DNA of 64,000 bases, taken from assembly GCF_019091085.1 (NCBI RefSeq), contig NZ_JAGXJY010000015.1, forward strand, positions 1-64,000, read 5' to 3'. The notes under the pieces are model-generated. The model did not search any database and had not been told where the DNA came from. It saw only the letters and a list, made by a program, of their open reading frames with translations. Positions 48,871 to 57,148 of the stretch are shown piece by piece (position 1 is the stretch's first letter; each line of letters opens with the position of its first letter). The position numbers and the translations under genes were made by a program. Source of the stretch: Mesorhizobium sp. GbtcB19. Lineage in GTDB: Bacteria > Pseudomonadota > Alphaproteobacteria > Rhizobiales > Rhizobiaceae.

Positions 48871-49623
48871 TCACAGCAGGTTTTTCAGTTTCGCCAGCCA
48901 GCCTTCGTCCTGCTCATGGTGCGGGCGCTCGACATTGTTGGTGAGCGCGTTGACGAAGGTGACGAGGTTGATGGGCTGGAAGTTGAGCCCGTGGAAATTC
49001 GCCCGCCAGCGGCCTTCCCTGTCGATCACATGGGTGACGATGCCGTGCATCTGGTAGCCGTCACTGGTGAGGGTGAACTTGTGGCCGAAGGCTTCCGCCA
49101 GCTTGCGGGTCGCATCCTCCGGCTGGCCCGGGACCGTTGTCAGGAACAGCCAGTTGACCGGGTCGAGCCCATGCGTCGGCCCATAGGCCTTGAGCGCATC
49201 GGGCGTGTCCTTCCGCGGGTCGGTGGTTATGCTGATGAAGACGACCCGATCCTTCATCGGCGTCGAGTTCACCATCTTCTGAATTTCGGCGATCTTCTCG
49301 GCATGCAGCGGGCAAACGTCCGGGCATGAGGTGTAGATGAAATGGAGCACGACGACCTTGCCGGCGAGATCGGCCGGCCGCACGACGCGCCCGTCAGCGG
49401 CGCGCAGCGTGAAGTCGGGCATCGGCTTATCGATCTGCTGGAAATACTTCTCGTCGCTCTGCAGCATGGCGTCGATGTCGTCCAGCGAATGCGCCCGTGC
49501 CGCATGGGCGAAACCGACCGCCAGCGCCGTCAACGCGAACAAGCCGCACATCAAGCGCATCCACTGGTCCCGAACCGACGAAACACACCGGGCCGCCGGC
49601 TGATTTTGTGCCGGGGAAAACAT
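48871..49623 (-). CDS. SCO1/SenC family copper chaperone
   Basis: The 250-residue protein is an SCO-type thioredoxin fold: HFIYTSCPDVCPLHAEKI provides the copper-binding CxxxC and DGYQMHGIVTHVIDREGRW the conserved His region. A membrane/signal segment precedes it (about residues 25-47). SCO proteins deliver copper to the CuA centre of cytochrome oxidase or manage periplasmic copper/thiols. The ATG at 49623 overlaps the stop of the upstream gene (TGATG); the frame extends upstream in an unrelated reading. Confidence 0.9.
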   Translation of the reverse strand: MFSPAQNQPAARCVSSVRDQWMRLMCGLFALTALAVGFAHAARAHSLDDIDAMLQSDEKYFQQIDKPMPDFTLRAADGRVVRPADLAGKVVVLHFIYTSCPDVCPLHAEKIAEIQKMVNSTPMKDRVVFISITTDPRKDTPDALKAYGPTHGLDPVNWLFLTTVPGQPEDATRKLAEAFGHKFTLTSDGYQMHGIVTHVIDREGRWRANFHGLNFQPINLVTFVNALTNNVERPHHEQDEGWLAKLKNLL

Positions 49624-49952
49624 CAACCGCCGCCTCTCATGTCGGCGGAAAGCGCTTTCGGACCGTCGGCGGTTTCTCCGGAAGAAGCGTTTTCGGTCGC
49701 GCATGAACGGCCCGTCATCCGGTTCATGCACAGCCCGAGTACGCACATGGCCACGCAAGGCAGGACGCTGAGCAGCACCGGCGCGACGCCGGCGGCGACC
49801 AGCCACGACCAGTTGAAGGCAAGGCCTGCGACGACAATGCCGGCGCCGGCGGCTATCAGGCGGCACCGCCCGCCGAAAGTGGAGCGGAGGATGGATCGGG
49901 CACCGCGGCTTGGCGATGCCTGCCGGGTCGGGATCAGTTCTGTCGAGGTCAT
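49623..49952 (-). CDS. Small membrane protein with Cys-containing helix
   Basis: The 109-residue protein has two hydrophobic helices (about 31-52 and 53-74); the second reads SVLPCVAMCVLGLCMN, placing three Cys on one helix, with another Cys in the following basic loop (RSCATEN). The tail is Ser/Gly-rich. No family is recognised; the Cys-bearing helix is reminiscent of small metal-transport proteins such as MerT/MerF but the match is only in style. It is tightly packed between TlpA- and SCO-like genes. Confidence 0.7.
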   Translation of the reverse strand: MTSTELIPTRQASPSRGARSILRSTFGGRCRLIAAGAGIVVAGLAFNWSWLVAAGVAPVLLSVLPCVAMCVLGLCMNRMTGRSCATENASSGETADGPKALSADMRGGG

Positions 49953-49965
49953 ATGATTCCCTTTC

Positions 49966-50499
49966 TCATTTGGCGGCGATGCGGCCGCGAATGAAGTCGA
50001 TCATGTCGGGGGCGTCCCATTCGGCCGGCCCAATCAGCCGGCCGATCTCCTTGCCTTGCCGGTCGATCAGCAGCGTCATCGGCAGGCCGACAGCGCCAAG
50101 CGTGAACATCGCCTGGGCCGAGGTGTCGATGTTGAGGGCGAGGTGCGTGACCCCGATCTCGGCGTAGAATTTCTTCACGACGTCCCGGCCCTTGCGGTCC
50201 ATCGACAGCGCAACGACCTCGAAATCCGACCCGCCGAGCTTGGCCTGCAGCCGGTCGAGCGTTGGCATCTCCTTGCGACAGGGTGCGCACCATGTCGCCC
50301 AGATGTTGAGCAGCACCACCTTGCCCGAATAATCGGCGAGCGTTTTCGGTTGGCCGGCGGCGTCCGCGAAGCCGATCTCGGGTACGACAGCGGGTGTGTC
50401 GAGAACGGCGAAGTTCTGCGGCGCCTCGGCTGCTGCGGCGGGCAGCGAAGCTGCGAGCAGCATCGCCGCAAGGGCCACGGCCAGTTTGCCTGCGGTCAT
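49966..50499 (-). CDS. TlpA-like periplasmic thioredoxin
   Basis: The 177-residue protein begins with a signal peptide (MTAGKLAVALAAMLLAASLPAAAA) and continues as a TlpA/ResA-type thioredoxin with the active site NIWATWCAPCRKEMPTL (CAPC) and the cis-Pro loop GLPMTLLIDRQG. TlpA proteins keep SCO and cytochrome-oxidase copper sites reduced; an SCO-like gene two positions downstream fits that pairing. The DUF411 gene precedes it by six bases. Confidence 0.9.
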   Translation of the reverse strand: MTAGKLAVALAAMLLAASLPAAAAEAPQNFAVLDTPAVVPEIGFADAAGQPKTLADYSGKVVLLNIWATWCAPCRKEMPTLDRLQAKLGGSDFEVVALSMDRKGRDVVKKFYAEIGVTHLALNIDTSAQAMFTLGAVGLPMTLLIDRQGKEIGRLIGPAEWDAPDMIDFIRGRIAAK

Positions 50500-50505
50500 G
50501 GACGC

Positions 50506-50946
50506 TCATTCCGTCGCGTAGACGGTCGGCGCCTTGCCGTCCTTGGTGAAGGCATAGACCGTCCAGGTTTCGCTCTTTTCACCGCCCATGCCAGGCGCCC
50601 CCGCCGGCATACCGGCCAGCGTGATGCCCGCGATGGCCGGCCGTTCGGTGAGAAGCTTCTTGACGATCTCGACAGGCACCAGGCCATCGACGACATAGCC
50701 GTCGACCATCATCGTGTGGCAGCCTTCGAGGTCGGCCGGCACGCCGGCGTCGCTGCTGATCTGGGAGAGATTGTTGACGGGCTTGATGTCGACCTTGAAG
50801 CCGTTCTGCTCGAGATAGGCTGCATAGGCCTCGCAGCAGCTGCATTGCGGGTTCTTGTACATCACCGCGCTGATCGTCGCGGCAAGCGCCGGCAGCGGTG
50901 TTGCGATTGCGAGGCCGAAGGCGGTCAGCACGTAGGTCAATTTCAT
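50506..50946 (-). CDS. DUF411 metal-binding periplasmic protein
   Basis: The 146-residue product has a signal peptide (cleavage near ALAA-TIS) and the DUF411 domain: VMYKNPQCSCCEAYAAYLEQNGF (CxCC) and GVPADLEGCHTMMVDGYVVDGLVP with a further Cys-His. DUF411 proteins occur with copper-resistance oxidases and are thought to bind copper or other soft metals. The C-terminal end carries a Met-rich AGMPAGAPGMGG loop. It sits directly downstream of the multicopper oxidase gene. Confidence 0.92.
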   Translation of the reverse strand: MKLTYVLTAFGLAIATPLPALAATISAVMYKNPQCSCCEAYAAYLEQNGFKVDIKPVNNLSQISSDAGVPADLEGCHTMMVDGYVVDGLVPVEIVKKLLTERPAIAGITLAGMPAGAPGMGGEKSETWTVYAFTKDGKAPTVYATE

Positions 50947-50983
50947 TTTGCAGTTCTCCTTGGTTGTTGGGTTGGATTGAAAA

Positions 50984-52465
50984 TCAGGTCACCCGGAACA
51001 CGGTCATCAGGCCGGCCATCTGGTGGTCGGCGACATGGCAGTGCAGCATCCAGTCGCCGGGATTGTCGGCGACGAAGGCGCATTCGATCGTGTCCTTCGG
51101 CGCCAAGAGCACCGTGTCCTGCCATTGCCGGTGCGGCACCGGCGCGCCGTTGCGGGAAAGCACCGAGAGGCTGAAGCCATGGACATGCATCGGATGCCAC
51201 CATGCGGTTTCGTTGCGCATGGTGAGGCGGCAGGTGGAGCCGCGTTCGAGCGTGAACTGCGGCGCCATGCCCGCATGGCCGTCGCCGGTCATCGACATGC
51301 CGTTGATCGCCCAGGCTGGAGTGCCGTTCATACCGGGCATCCCCATGCCCATCATGCCGCCGACGCCGGCGAGTTTGCCGCCGCCCATCATGCCGCCCTG
51401 CAGCAAGACCTCCTGGCGCACTGCATTCGCGAGGTCGGGTTTGGGCAACGGATTGCGTGGCAGGGCAAGGGGCGCGTCGAGCGGATGCAGCCGGATCGGC
51501 ACCGCCTTGCTGTAGGCAAGCGTGGTCAGCCGGTAGGCGAGGCCGTTGTAAAAATCATCGATCACGTCGTGCCGGCTGCCGGGATCGCCCTGCATCTCGA
51601 GCGCGATGTCGATGCGCATCGCCGGCGCCAGCACCAGGCGGCCGTTCTCCGGCTCGTGCGGCTCACAGGGCTGGCCGTCAATGGCTATGACGACCGGCCT
51701 GTGCCCTTCGAAGCGCAATGCCATCATGCGGGCAAGCGCGGCATTGACGAGCCGCAGCCTCACCCTCTCGCCGGCCCTGACGTCGAGGTCGGCCGGCACG
51801 ATGCCGTTGATGGTGACCAGATTGCCGACGCGGCCGGACATCGACGCATCCATGGCGCTGCCGAAGCCGCCCGCGATCTGGCCGTCCTTGGCAAGCCGCC
51901 AATCCTGCAATAGCCACAGAAGGTCGCGATCGAACGCGACGGACTCGGCCTCCTCGACGATCAGCGGGCCGGCCAGCCCGCGACCAAGCTGCACGAGGCT
52001 GTCAGCGTGCGGGTGGTACCAGAAGGTGCCTGCATCCGGCGGCGTGAACTCGTAGACGAAGCTTTCGCCAGGTCTGATTGGCGGCTGCGTGAGGCCCGGC
52101 ACGCCGTCCATGGCGTTCGGCAATCGAATGCCATGCCAGTGGACGGTGGTGTCCTCATGCAATCCGTTTTCGACGGCGATGCGGACCGGCTGGCCTTGCC
52201 TCAAGCGCAACGCCGGACCGGGGACGGCGCCGTTATAAGTCCAGACAGCGGTCGACAGGCCATCCTGCCCGGTGAGCCGCGCCTGGCCGGGCGCGATCCT
52301 GATGCTGCGCTCGTCGACGCCGGAGGCCACGGCGGGACATAATGAAGCGGATACGGCAAGCCCCGCCGTCGCGGCGAGAAAGCCTCGGCGCGATAAGCGA
52401 TATTTGAAATCGTAATTCACCTTGTAGCCCTTTGCGATCTCGATCGATGGCGAGTGGCTCGACAT
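50984..52465 (-). CDS. Multicopper oxidase (CueO/CopA-like)
   Basis: The 493-residue enzyme has a Tat signal (LSRRGFLAATA) and three cupredoxin domains with all four copper motifs: TVHWHGIRLP, GTFWYHPHAD, WWHPMHVHGF and MLHCHVADHQMAGLM (type 1 Cys-His-Met). A Met/Gly-rich insert (about 357-385, GGMMGGGK..GMMGMGMPGM) resembles the copper-binding loop of CueO/PcoA. It probably oxidises Cu(I) in the periplasm. The ATG at 52465 has no clear binding site; a GTG at 52420 with AAGG upstream is a good alternative. Confidence 0.93.
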   Translation of the reverse strand: MSSHSPSIEIAKGYKVNYDFKYRLSRRGFLAATAGLAVSASLCPAVASGVDERSIRIAPGQARLTGQDGLSTAVWTYNGAVPGPALRLRQGQPVRIAVENGLHEDTTVHWHGIRLPNAMDGVPGLTQPPIRPGESFVYEFTPPDAGTFWYHPHADSLVQLGRGLAGPLIVEEAESVAFDRDLLWLLQDWRLAKDGQIAGGFGSAMDASMSGRVGNLVTINGIVPADLDVRAGERVRLRLVNAALARMMALRFEGHRPVVIAIDGQPCEPHEPENGRLVLAPAMRIDIALEMQGDPGSRHDVIDDFYNGLAYRLTTLAYSKAVPIRLHPLDAPLALPRNPLPKPDLANAVRQEVLLQGGMMGGGKLAGVGGMMGMGMPGMNGTPAWAINGMSMTGDGHAGMAPQFTLERGSTCRLTMRNETAWWHPMHVHGFSLSVLSRNGAPVPHRQWQDTVLLAPKDTIECAFVADNPGDWMLHCHVADHQMAGLMTVFRVT

Positions 52466-52555
52466 CGAACTGATTGCCGTGCGCGCCCGCGGCGCAGCGA
52501 TGCGCGCGCAGGCGATCAGGCGCCGGGTATCAGCCGAGTTGCGGCTGAAACGGCG

Positions 52556-52939
52556 TCAGGCGATGGGTCTGGGAGGGTATGGATCGGGCAGGGAACTTCG
52601 CCCACGCAGGAATGGAGCCGGCAAGGCTGATGGCTGCTGCGCCGAGGCAACCGGCGTCACCCCGAAATCCTGCGGCAGCACGGCGAGCGCCGGCGCGATG
52701 CAGACCGTCGAACACTGCATCGGTCTGCTTTTGTTGCCCGTGTCCTTGAGGCAGGCGCTGCAATCGCCCTTCATGGGTGTCGCGGCCATTTCGCCCATGC
52801 CGGTGTCGGCCGGCATCGCCGCTGCGCCCGACATACGGACTGACATGGCGCTGGCCTGGGCAACGGACAGGCTGAACCCCGCAGTCAGGAAGACCGCGAG
52901 CAGCATGACCAGAAGATGTTTTGGCGAAAGCCGAGCCAT
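52556..52939 (-). CDS. Secreted protein with CSAC/CSTVC motifs at head of copper cluster
   Basis: The 127-residue product has a signal peptide (KHLLVMLLAVFLTAGFSLSVAQA) and a Met-rich mature start (AMSVRMSG, TGMGEMAATPM) followed by KGDCSACLKD and MQCSTVCIAP, then a Pro-rich tail. Met-rich segments and paired Cys are typical of periplasmic copper-binding proteins, but no named family is recognised; similar proteins accompany copper genes in other rhizobia as far as I recall. It is the first gene of the minus-strand cluster, about 90 bases before the oxidase. Confidence 0.72.
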   Translation of the reverse strand: MARLSPKHLLVMLLAVFLTAGFSLSVAQASAMSVRMSGAAAMPADTGMGEMAATPMKGDCSACLKDTGNKSRPMQCSTVCIAPALAVLPQDFGVTPVASAQQPSALPAPFLRGRSSLPDPYPPRPIA

Positions 52940-53053
52940 AGCCCGCTCAAGCTGACGGCAAAGCATGGCTTTTGCAAGTCCCAAACCCATGGTCGCGTCG
53001 AGCTGCGACATCAAGGTCGAAACAGCCCCACATTCTCGCCACACGCAACCGGC

Positions 53054-56000
53054 TTACCGGTACTCGAAGATCGAGCGGAATATACCGGGCGCCACGACGG
53101 ACAATGGATTGATGTTGAGCGTCGGCTTGTTGGCGTTGCCCTTGAGCCTGTAGGTGACGCCGATCAGGCCGCGGTCGCGCCCGTTGCCGAGCAGCGGTCC
53201 GAACAGCGGCAATTCGCCAAAAATGCGGTTCAGCCCGTAGACCGGCATGAAGGTGCCGGTCATATCCATATTGTTGTTCGGATCGTAGAGCGTGCCCTGG
53301 AAGGTCGTGCCGATGCGCGGGCCGCGCAGCAGGCCGTTCGCCAGTTTCAGGTAGCCGGAACCCTTGTCGATTTCGGCGAAACCGCGCTCGAACTTCATCC
53401 TGGACGTATCGATGTTGCTTTTGACGGCCTCGTTCAGGCTGCGTGTATCGCCGGCCGGCGTCGTCGACACGATCGAGGCCAGCTTGGGCTCGTTGACCAC
53501 ATAGAAATTGCTGGCGTCTACCTGTCCCTTCATCGGCCCGTCGGCGGCGCCGGAGAGCGACAGGGTGATCGCGCCGCCTTCCATATGCTCGTAGACGTTG
53601 AGGAAACGCAGGATCGCGCCGGCATCGGCAGACTTCACCCTCAGCACGCGGCCGCCTTCGCCGGTGGTGTTGCTGATCGCGATCGCGGCGCCCGAGCTTG
53701 CCGCGGCGGTGACGTCGAGCCCGTTCACGCGCGATCCGGCGGCGCTGTATTCGAGCTTCAGGTTGGAAAGCACCTCGTCATGGAAACCGGTCAGCGACGC
53801 CACATCGGCGCTCACCGAGATGGCATCACTGCCGGCGCCCTTCGTGGCGGTGTCGACATCGGAGGTGAACTGCTTGATCAGCGAGCGGGCGTCGAGCGAC
53901 GCGCCGCCGACATCGACCGCATAGCTCTTGCCGGAGCGCTTGACCGAGACTGCGATGTCATCGCCCCTGTTCAACGCGACTTTGCTGAAGCGGGCGGCTG
54001 ACAACGCGCCGTTGACCAGCGTCACGCTGCCTTCGATCGAAAAGCTTTTTCCGTCGAGATCGAAATCCGTCAATGTGGTGGTGCTGCCAGACTTCGCCAT
54101 GTCGAAAGTGACCTTGGCGGGAATGCCGGCGCCCTTGCTCCAGCCTGCCCAGGGAATGTCGAGCCTGGCGCTGGTCAGGTCGGCCGAGACCTGCTGGGCG
54201 CCCTCGCCGCTCTTGTCGATCGCCACCTTGATGGTTCCCGAAAGCAGGTCCGACAGGCCGGGCATGCTGGCATTGCGCGTCTTGTCGTCGAGAATAAGCG
54301 TAACCTTGCGGCTGCGCGCCGGCCCGTCATCGGCGAGCGGCTCGACCAGGTCGAGTTCCGCCGGAATGCCGTTGAGCTTGGCCTCGGCCGAAATCACCGC
54401 TTGCTTCGGGCCCACGGTGATGGAGCCGTCGGCCTCGGTCACCGTCTGGTCTTCGAACGGCTTGGCGAGAGACAGGTCCTTGTAGTCGAGCGACACCAGC
54501 CAATCGAGCGTCGAGGTGTCCATGCCCCTTGTCAGCGGAATGTCCGCCCTGACATGGCCGGTGACGGTGCCGGACAGGTCTTCCGGCGCCAGTCCGACAT
54601 GGCGCATGGCATTGATCGGCTCATAGGAGGCAAGCTCGGCGATCGCCGGCGCCTCACCCGCGACATCGATGTCGAGCCCGCCGACCACGATCGGCCGGTT
54701 CGCGTTCTTGATCGTCAGCGTGCCGCCGCTTGCCGCCACGGTCCGGCCGCTCGGCATATAGACGGTGCCCGAGGAAAGCGCGATGTCGACATCGTTGCCG
54801 TGGAACGCGACGACGCCGACGGCGTCGCGGATCGGCGGAATGCGGCCGGCGGTATCGAAACGCGAGCCGTCGATCTGGAAGCGGCCGAACACTTCGTCGC
54901 CGGAAAGCGGCACGCCGTTGCCCAGGCGGCCCGGCGCGACCTGGAACTGCAGATTGGCATCGGTCACGGTGCCGCCGAACAGATTGCCCAGCACCCAAAG
55001 CCGCGCGTTGCGGGCCGAGAACCAAGGCCACAATTGCTTGACATGCGAGACCGGCATGTCGTGGACGTTGAGCGACAGCGACACACCGGGAGGGCCGTTG
55101 TCGATGAAGGCGACCGTCGCCGCGCCAAGCACCTCGCCCGATCCGCCGGACCGTACGCCGATCTGCTCGGCGACAAGCTTGCGGCTCTTCGGCTGGTAGA
55201 CGCCGGCGATACGCGCCAGGAACTGAAGCGCCGGTTCCGGTGATTCCGAAGGCGCCAGCGTCGAGCCGTCGCTGGTGAGGTCATAGCGATAGGCGGGCTC
55301 TTGCCCCGCGACCGCCGGTTTCGGGCCGATCGATCCGGCAAAGTCGAAGCTGGAGCGGCCGGTCTTGATCAGCAGCCGGTCGACCGAGATCTTGTTCGAA
55401 CCGGCCACAAGCGTGGCGTCGGCATCGACGTCGGCCGGCATCAGGCCGCGTTCGTCCAGGTCGAGCACCGAACCGGTCAGCGACAGCGAGGCCGCCAGGC
55501 GGGACGGGTTGTCGCCGGACGCTTCCGAGCCCGAAAGCTTCAGCGCGATCGAACCCAGCTTCGCGCCCCCGGCCGTCGGCGAAGCCCCGGTCGAACTCTC
55601 CTCACCGGAGGCGCCGGCAATCGCGAGGCTGGCGTCCAGCGACGCGATCCGCCTCGCCGTCGCATCGCGGGTCGCCGTGGCGGTCAAAGTCGCGTGCCGG
55701 CCGTCGACATCGGCGTCGTAGGAGAACTGCATGCTTCCCGTGCCGGTCTGCGCGACGGTGGCCGAGGTGACGGTCACCCGCTTGACCGGCCCTGTACCCG
55801 GCAGTTCGAACGCGACATTGCGCAGATCGACCTGGCGCATGGAGTCCTCGCGCACGGCATCCAGCGCGTCGTTGACGCCGACGAACACCGCCGCCGACAC
55901 TTTCTCCGGATCGATCAGGCCGTCCCCGTTGCGCAGCGCCGCCGTCCAGTCACCACCGCCGGAGGGCATGGCGGCCACAACGATATGCGCGTCGGAAAAT

Positions 56001-56503
56001 CTGGCGCTGGTCAGCCGGACATCGCCTGAAAGCAGCGGAAGCAGGCGCATGCCGAAACGCACGCGCCCGATATCGGCCATCGGCTTGCCGTCGGCTGTCT
56101 TCAGGCTGACATCGCTGACCTGCAGGGCGACGAAGCTCGATCCGTCGAGCGTCAGCCGCGCCGCGCCGACCGTGACGTCGACGTCGACGCCGGCCAGCTT
56201 CTCGATGGCCGTCTCCGCCTCGGCCCGCAGCCGTTCCGTGCCGATGCCCGAGGCGCCAAGGATATAGACGCCGGCCGCCGCCAGAAGCAGCAGCGCGCAA
56301 AGCCCGGCAAACACGCGCCCAACGAAGCGGAAGCGGCGGCGCACCGCTGCCCGGCCGAGCGGCGGCACGCCGCACGCGGACGGAAGCCTCGCCAGGTCGG
56401 TGATCTCGTCACGCCTGAACCTGATCTTCTCGTGCTGCGGTTCTTCCTGATCCAAGCAATATTCCGTTGTGACGAACTCGTCGTGGACGAATCCCCGCTT
56501 CAC
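53054..56503 (-). CDS. AsmA/YhdP-like large envelope protein (DUF3971)
   Basis: The 1149-residue protein has one N-terminal transmembrane anchor (about residues 63-85, FAGLCALLLLAAAGVYILG) and a very long repeated beta-rich part, the rod-like layout of AsmA/YhdP/TamB phospholipid-transport proteins that bridge the periplasm. The C-terminus (FGELPLFGPLLG, GVTYRLKGNANKPTLNINPLSV) matches the AsmA-like C-terminal domain. GTG at 56503 is chosen as start because earlier codons look untranslated and the first 60 residues are cytoplasmic and charged. It is divergent from the peroxiredoxin gene. Confidence 0.85.
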   Translation of the reverse strand: MKRGFVHDEFVTTEYCLDQEEPQHEKIRFRRDEITDLARLPSACGVPPLGRAAVRRRFRFVGRVFAGLCALLLLAAAGVYILGASGIGTERLRAEAETAIEKLAGVDVDVTVGAARLTLDGSSFVALQVSDVSLKTADGKPMADIGRVRFGMRLLPLLSGDVRLTSARFSDAHIVVAAMPSGGGDWTAALRNGDGLIDPEKVSAAVFVGVNDALDAVREDSMRQVDLRNVAFELPGTGPVKRVTVTSATVAQTGTGSMQFSYDADVDGRHATLTATATRDATARRIASLDASLAIAGASGEESSTGASPTAGGAKLGSIALKLSGSEASGDNPSRLAASLSLTGSVLDLDERGLMPADVDADATLVAGSNKISVDRLLIKTGRSSFDFAGSIGPKPAVAGQEPAYRYDLTSDGSTLAPSESPEPALQFLARIAGVYQPKSRKLVAEQIGVRSGGSGEVLGAATVAFIDNGPPGVSLSLNVHDMPVSHVKQLWPWFSARNARLWVLGNLFGGTVTDANLQFQVAPGRLGNGVPLSGDEVFGRFQIDGSRFDTAGRIPPIRDAVGVVAFHGNDVDIALSSGTVYMPSGRTVAASGGTLTIKNANRPIVVGGLDIDVAGEAPAIAELASYEPINAMRHVGLAPEDLSGTVTGHVRADIPLTRGMDTSTLDWLVSLDYKDLSLAKPFEDQTVTEADGSITVGPKQAVISAEAKLNGIPAELDLVEPLADDGPARSRKVTLILDDKTRNASMPGLSDLLSGTIKVAIDKSGEGAQQVSADLTSARLDIPWAGWSKGAGIPAKVTFDMAKSGSTTTLTDFDLDGKSFSIEGSVTLVNGALSAARFSKVALNRGDDIAVSVKRSGKSYAVDVGGASLDARSLIKQFTSDVDTATKGAGSDAISVSADVASLTGFHDEVLSNLKLEYSAAGSRVNGLDVTAAASSGAAIAISNTTGEGGRVLRVKSADAGAILRFLNVYEHMEGGAITLSLSGAADGPMKGQVDASNFYVVNEPKLASIVSTTPAGDTRSLNEAVKSNIDTSRMKFERGFAEIDKGSGYLKLANGLLRGPRIGTTFQGTLYDPNNNMDMTGTFMPVYGLNRIFGELPLFGPLLGNGRDRGLIGVTYRLKGNANKPTLNINPLSVVAPGIFRSIFEYR

Positions 56504-56550
56504 GTTATATCGATGATTTCCCGCGCGTAACCGCAAACAAGGGCATCGAC

Positions 56551-57018
56551 ATGGCTGATCTCGACGTGGGCGACGCAGCACCCCAATTCGATCTTCCGCG
56601 TGACGGCGGCGGCTCTATCAGCCTCGCCGCGCTCCGGGGCAAGCCCGTTGTACTCTACTTCTATCCGCAGGACGACACCACGAGTTGCACCAATGAGGCA
56701 ATCGGCTTCTCACAGTTGAAACCGGAGTTCGAGAAGGCCGGCGCCGTGGTGATCGGGCTGTCGCCGGATAGCGTGAAGAAACATGACAAATTCAAGGCGA
56801 AACACGATCTTACCGTCGATCTCGTCGCCGACGAGGAGCGAAAGGTGATCGAGGCCTATCATTTGTGGGTCGAGAAGACGATGTACGGGCGCAAATATAT
56901 GGGTGTCGAGCGCGCCACCTTCCTGATCGGCAAGGATGGCCGTATCGCCCGTATCTGGCATCAGGTTCGCGTCAAAGGCCATGCCGAAGAGGTGCTCGAG
57001 GCCGTGCGCGCGCTCTGA
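56551..57018 (+). CDS. bcp: Bcp/PrxQ-type thioredoxin-dependent peroxiredoxin
   Basis: The 155-residue peroxiredoxin reduces hydroperoxides. The peroxidatic site reads YFYPQDDTTSCTNEAIGF, with Cys about 46 in the usual place. The resolving Cys normally five positions later is replaced by Ile (SCTNEAI), so the enzyme is a 1-Cys variant of the PrxQ group. A conserved Arg in RATFLIGKDG completes the active site. The start is at ATG 56551, 48 bases from the divergent AsmA-like gene. Confidence 0.9.
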   Translation: MADLDVGDAAPQFDLPRDGGGSISLAALRGKPVVLYFYPQDDTTSCTNEAIGFSQLKPEFEKAGAVVIGLSPDSVKKHDKFKAKHDLTVDLVADEERKVIEAYHLWVEKTMYGRKYMGVERATFLIGKDGRIARIWHQVRVKGHAEEVLEAVRAL

Positions 57019-57148
57019 GACGGACGGACAACCGATCACGCGCAACACGCGAATTGGTTACGCAGACATTGCGGCCGGCAAAACTTTGTTAACCCTAATA
57101 ATGTGTAATTCGGAGCTGTCGTTGGTGTCGTAACGAAAGCTCGGTCCC

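Noticed and set aside
49624-49866. Upstream extension of the SCO protein
   Set aside because: The added residues are Arg-rich and out of phase with the overlapping membrane-protein gene; the ATG at 49623 fits the family start.
52940-53053. A CueR/CsoR operator in front of the copper cluster
   Set aside because: A GACCTTGATG stretch was noted but has no symmetrical partner with the correct spacing.
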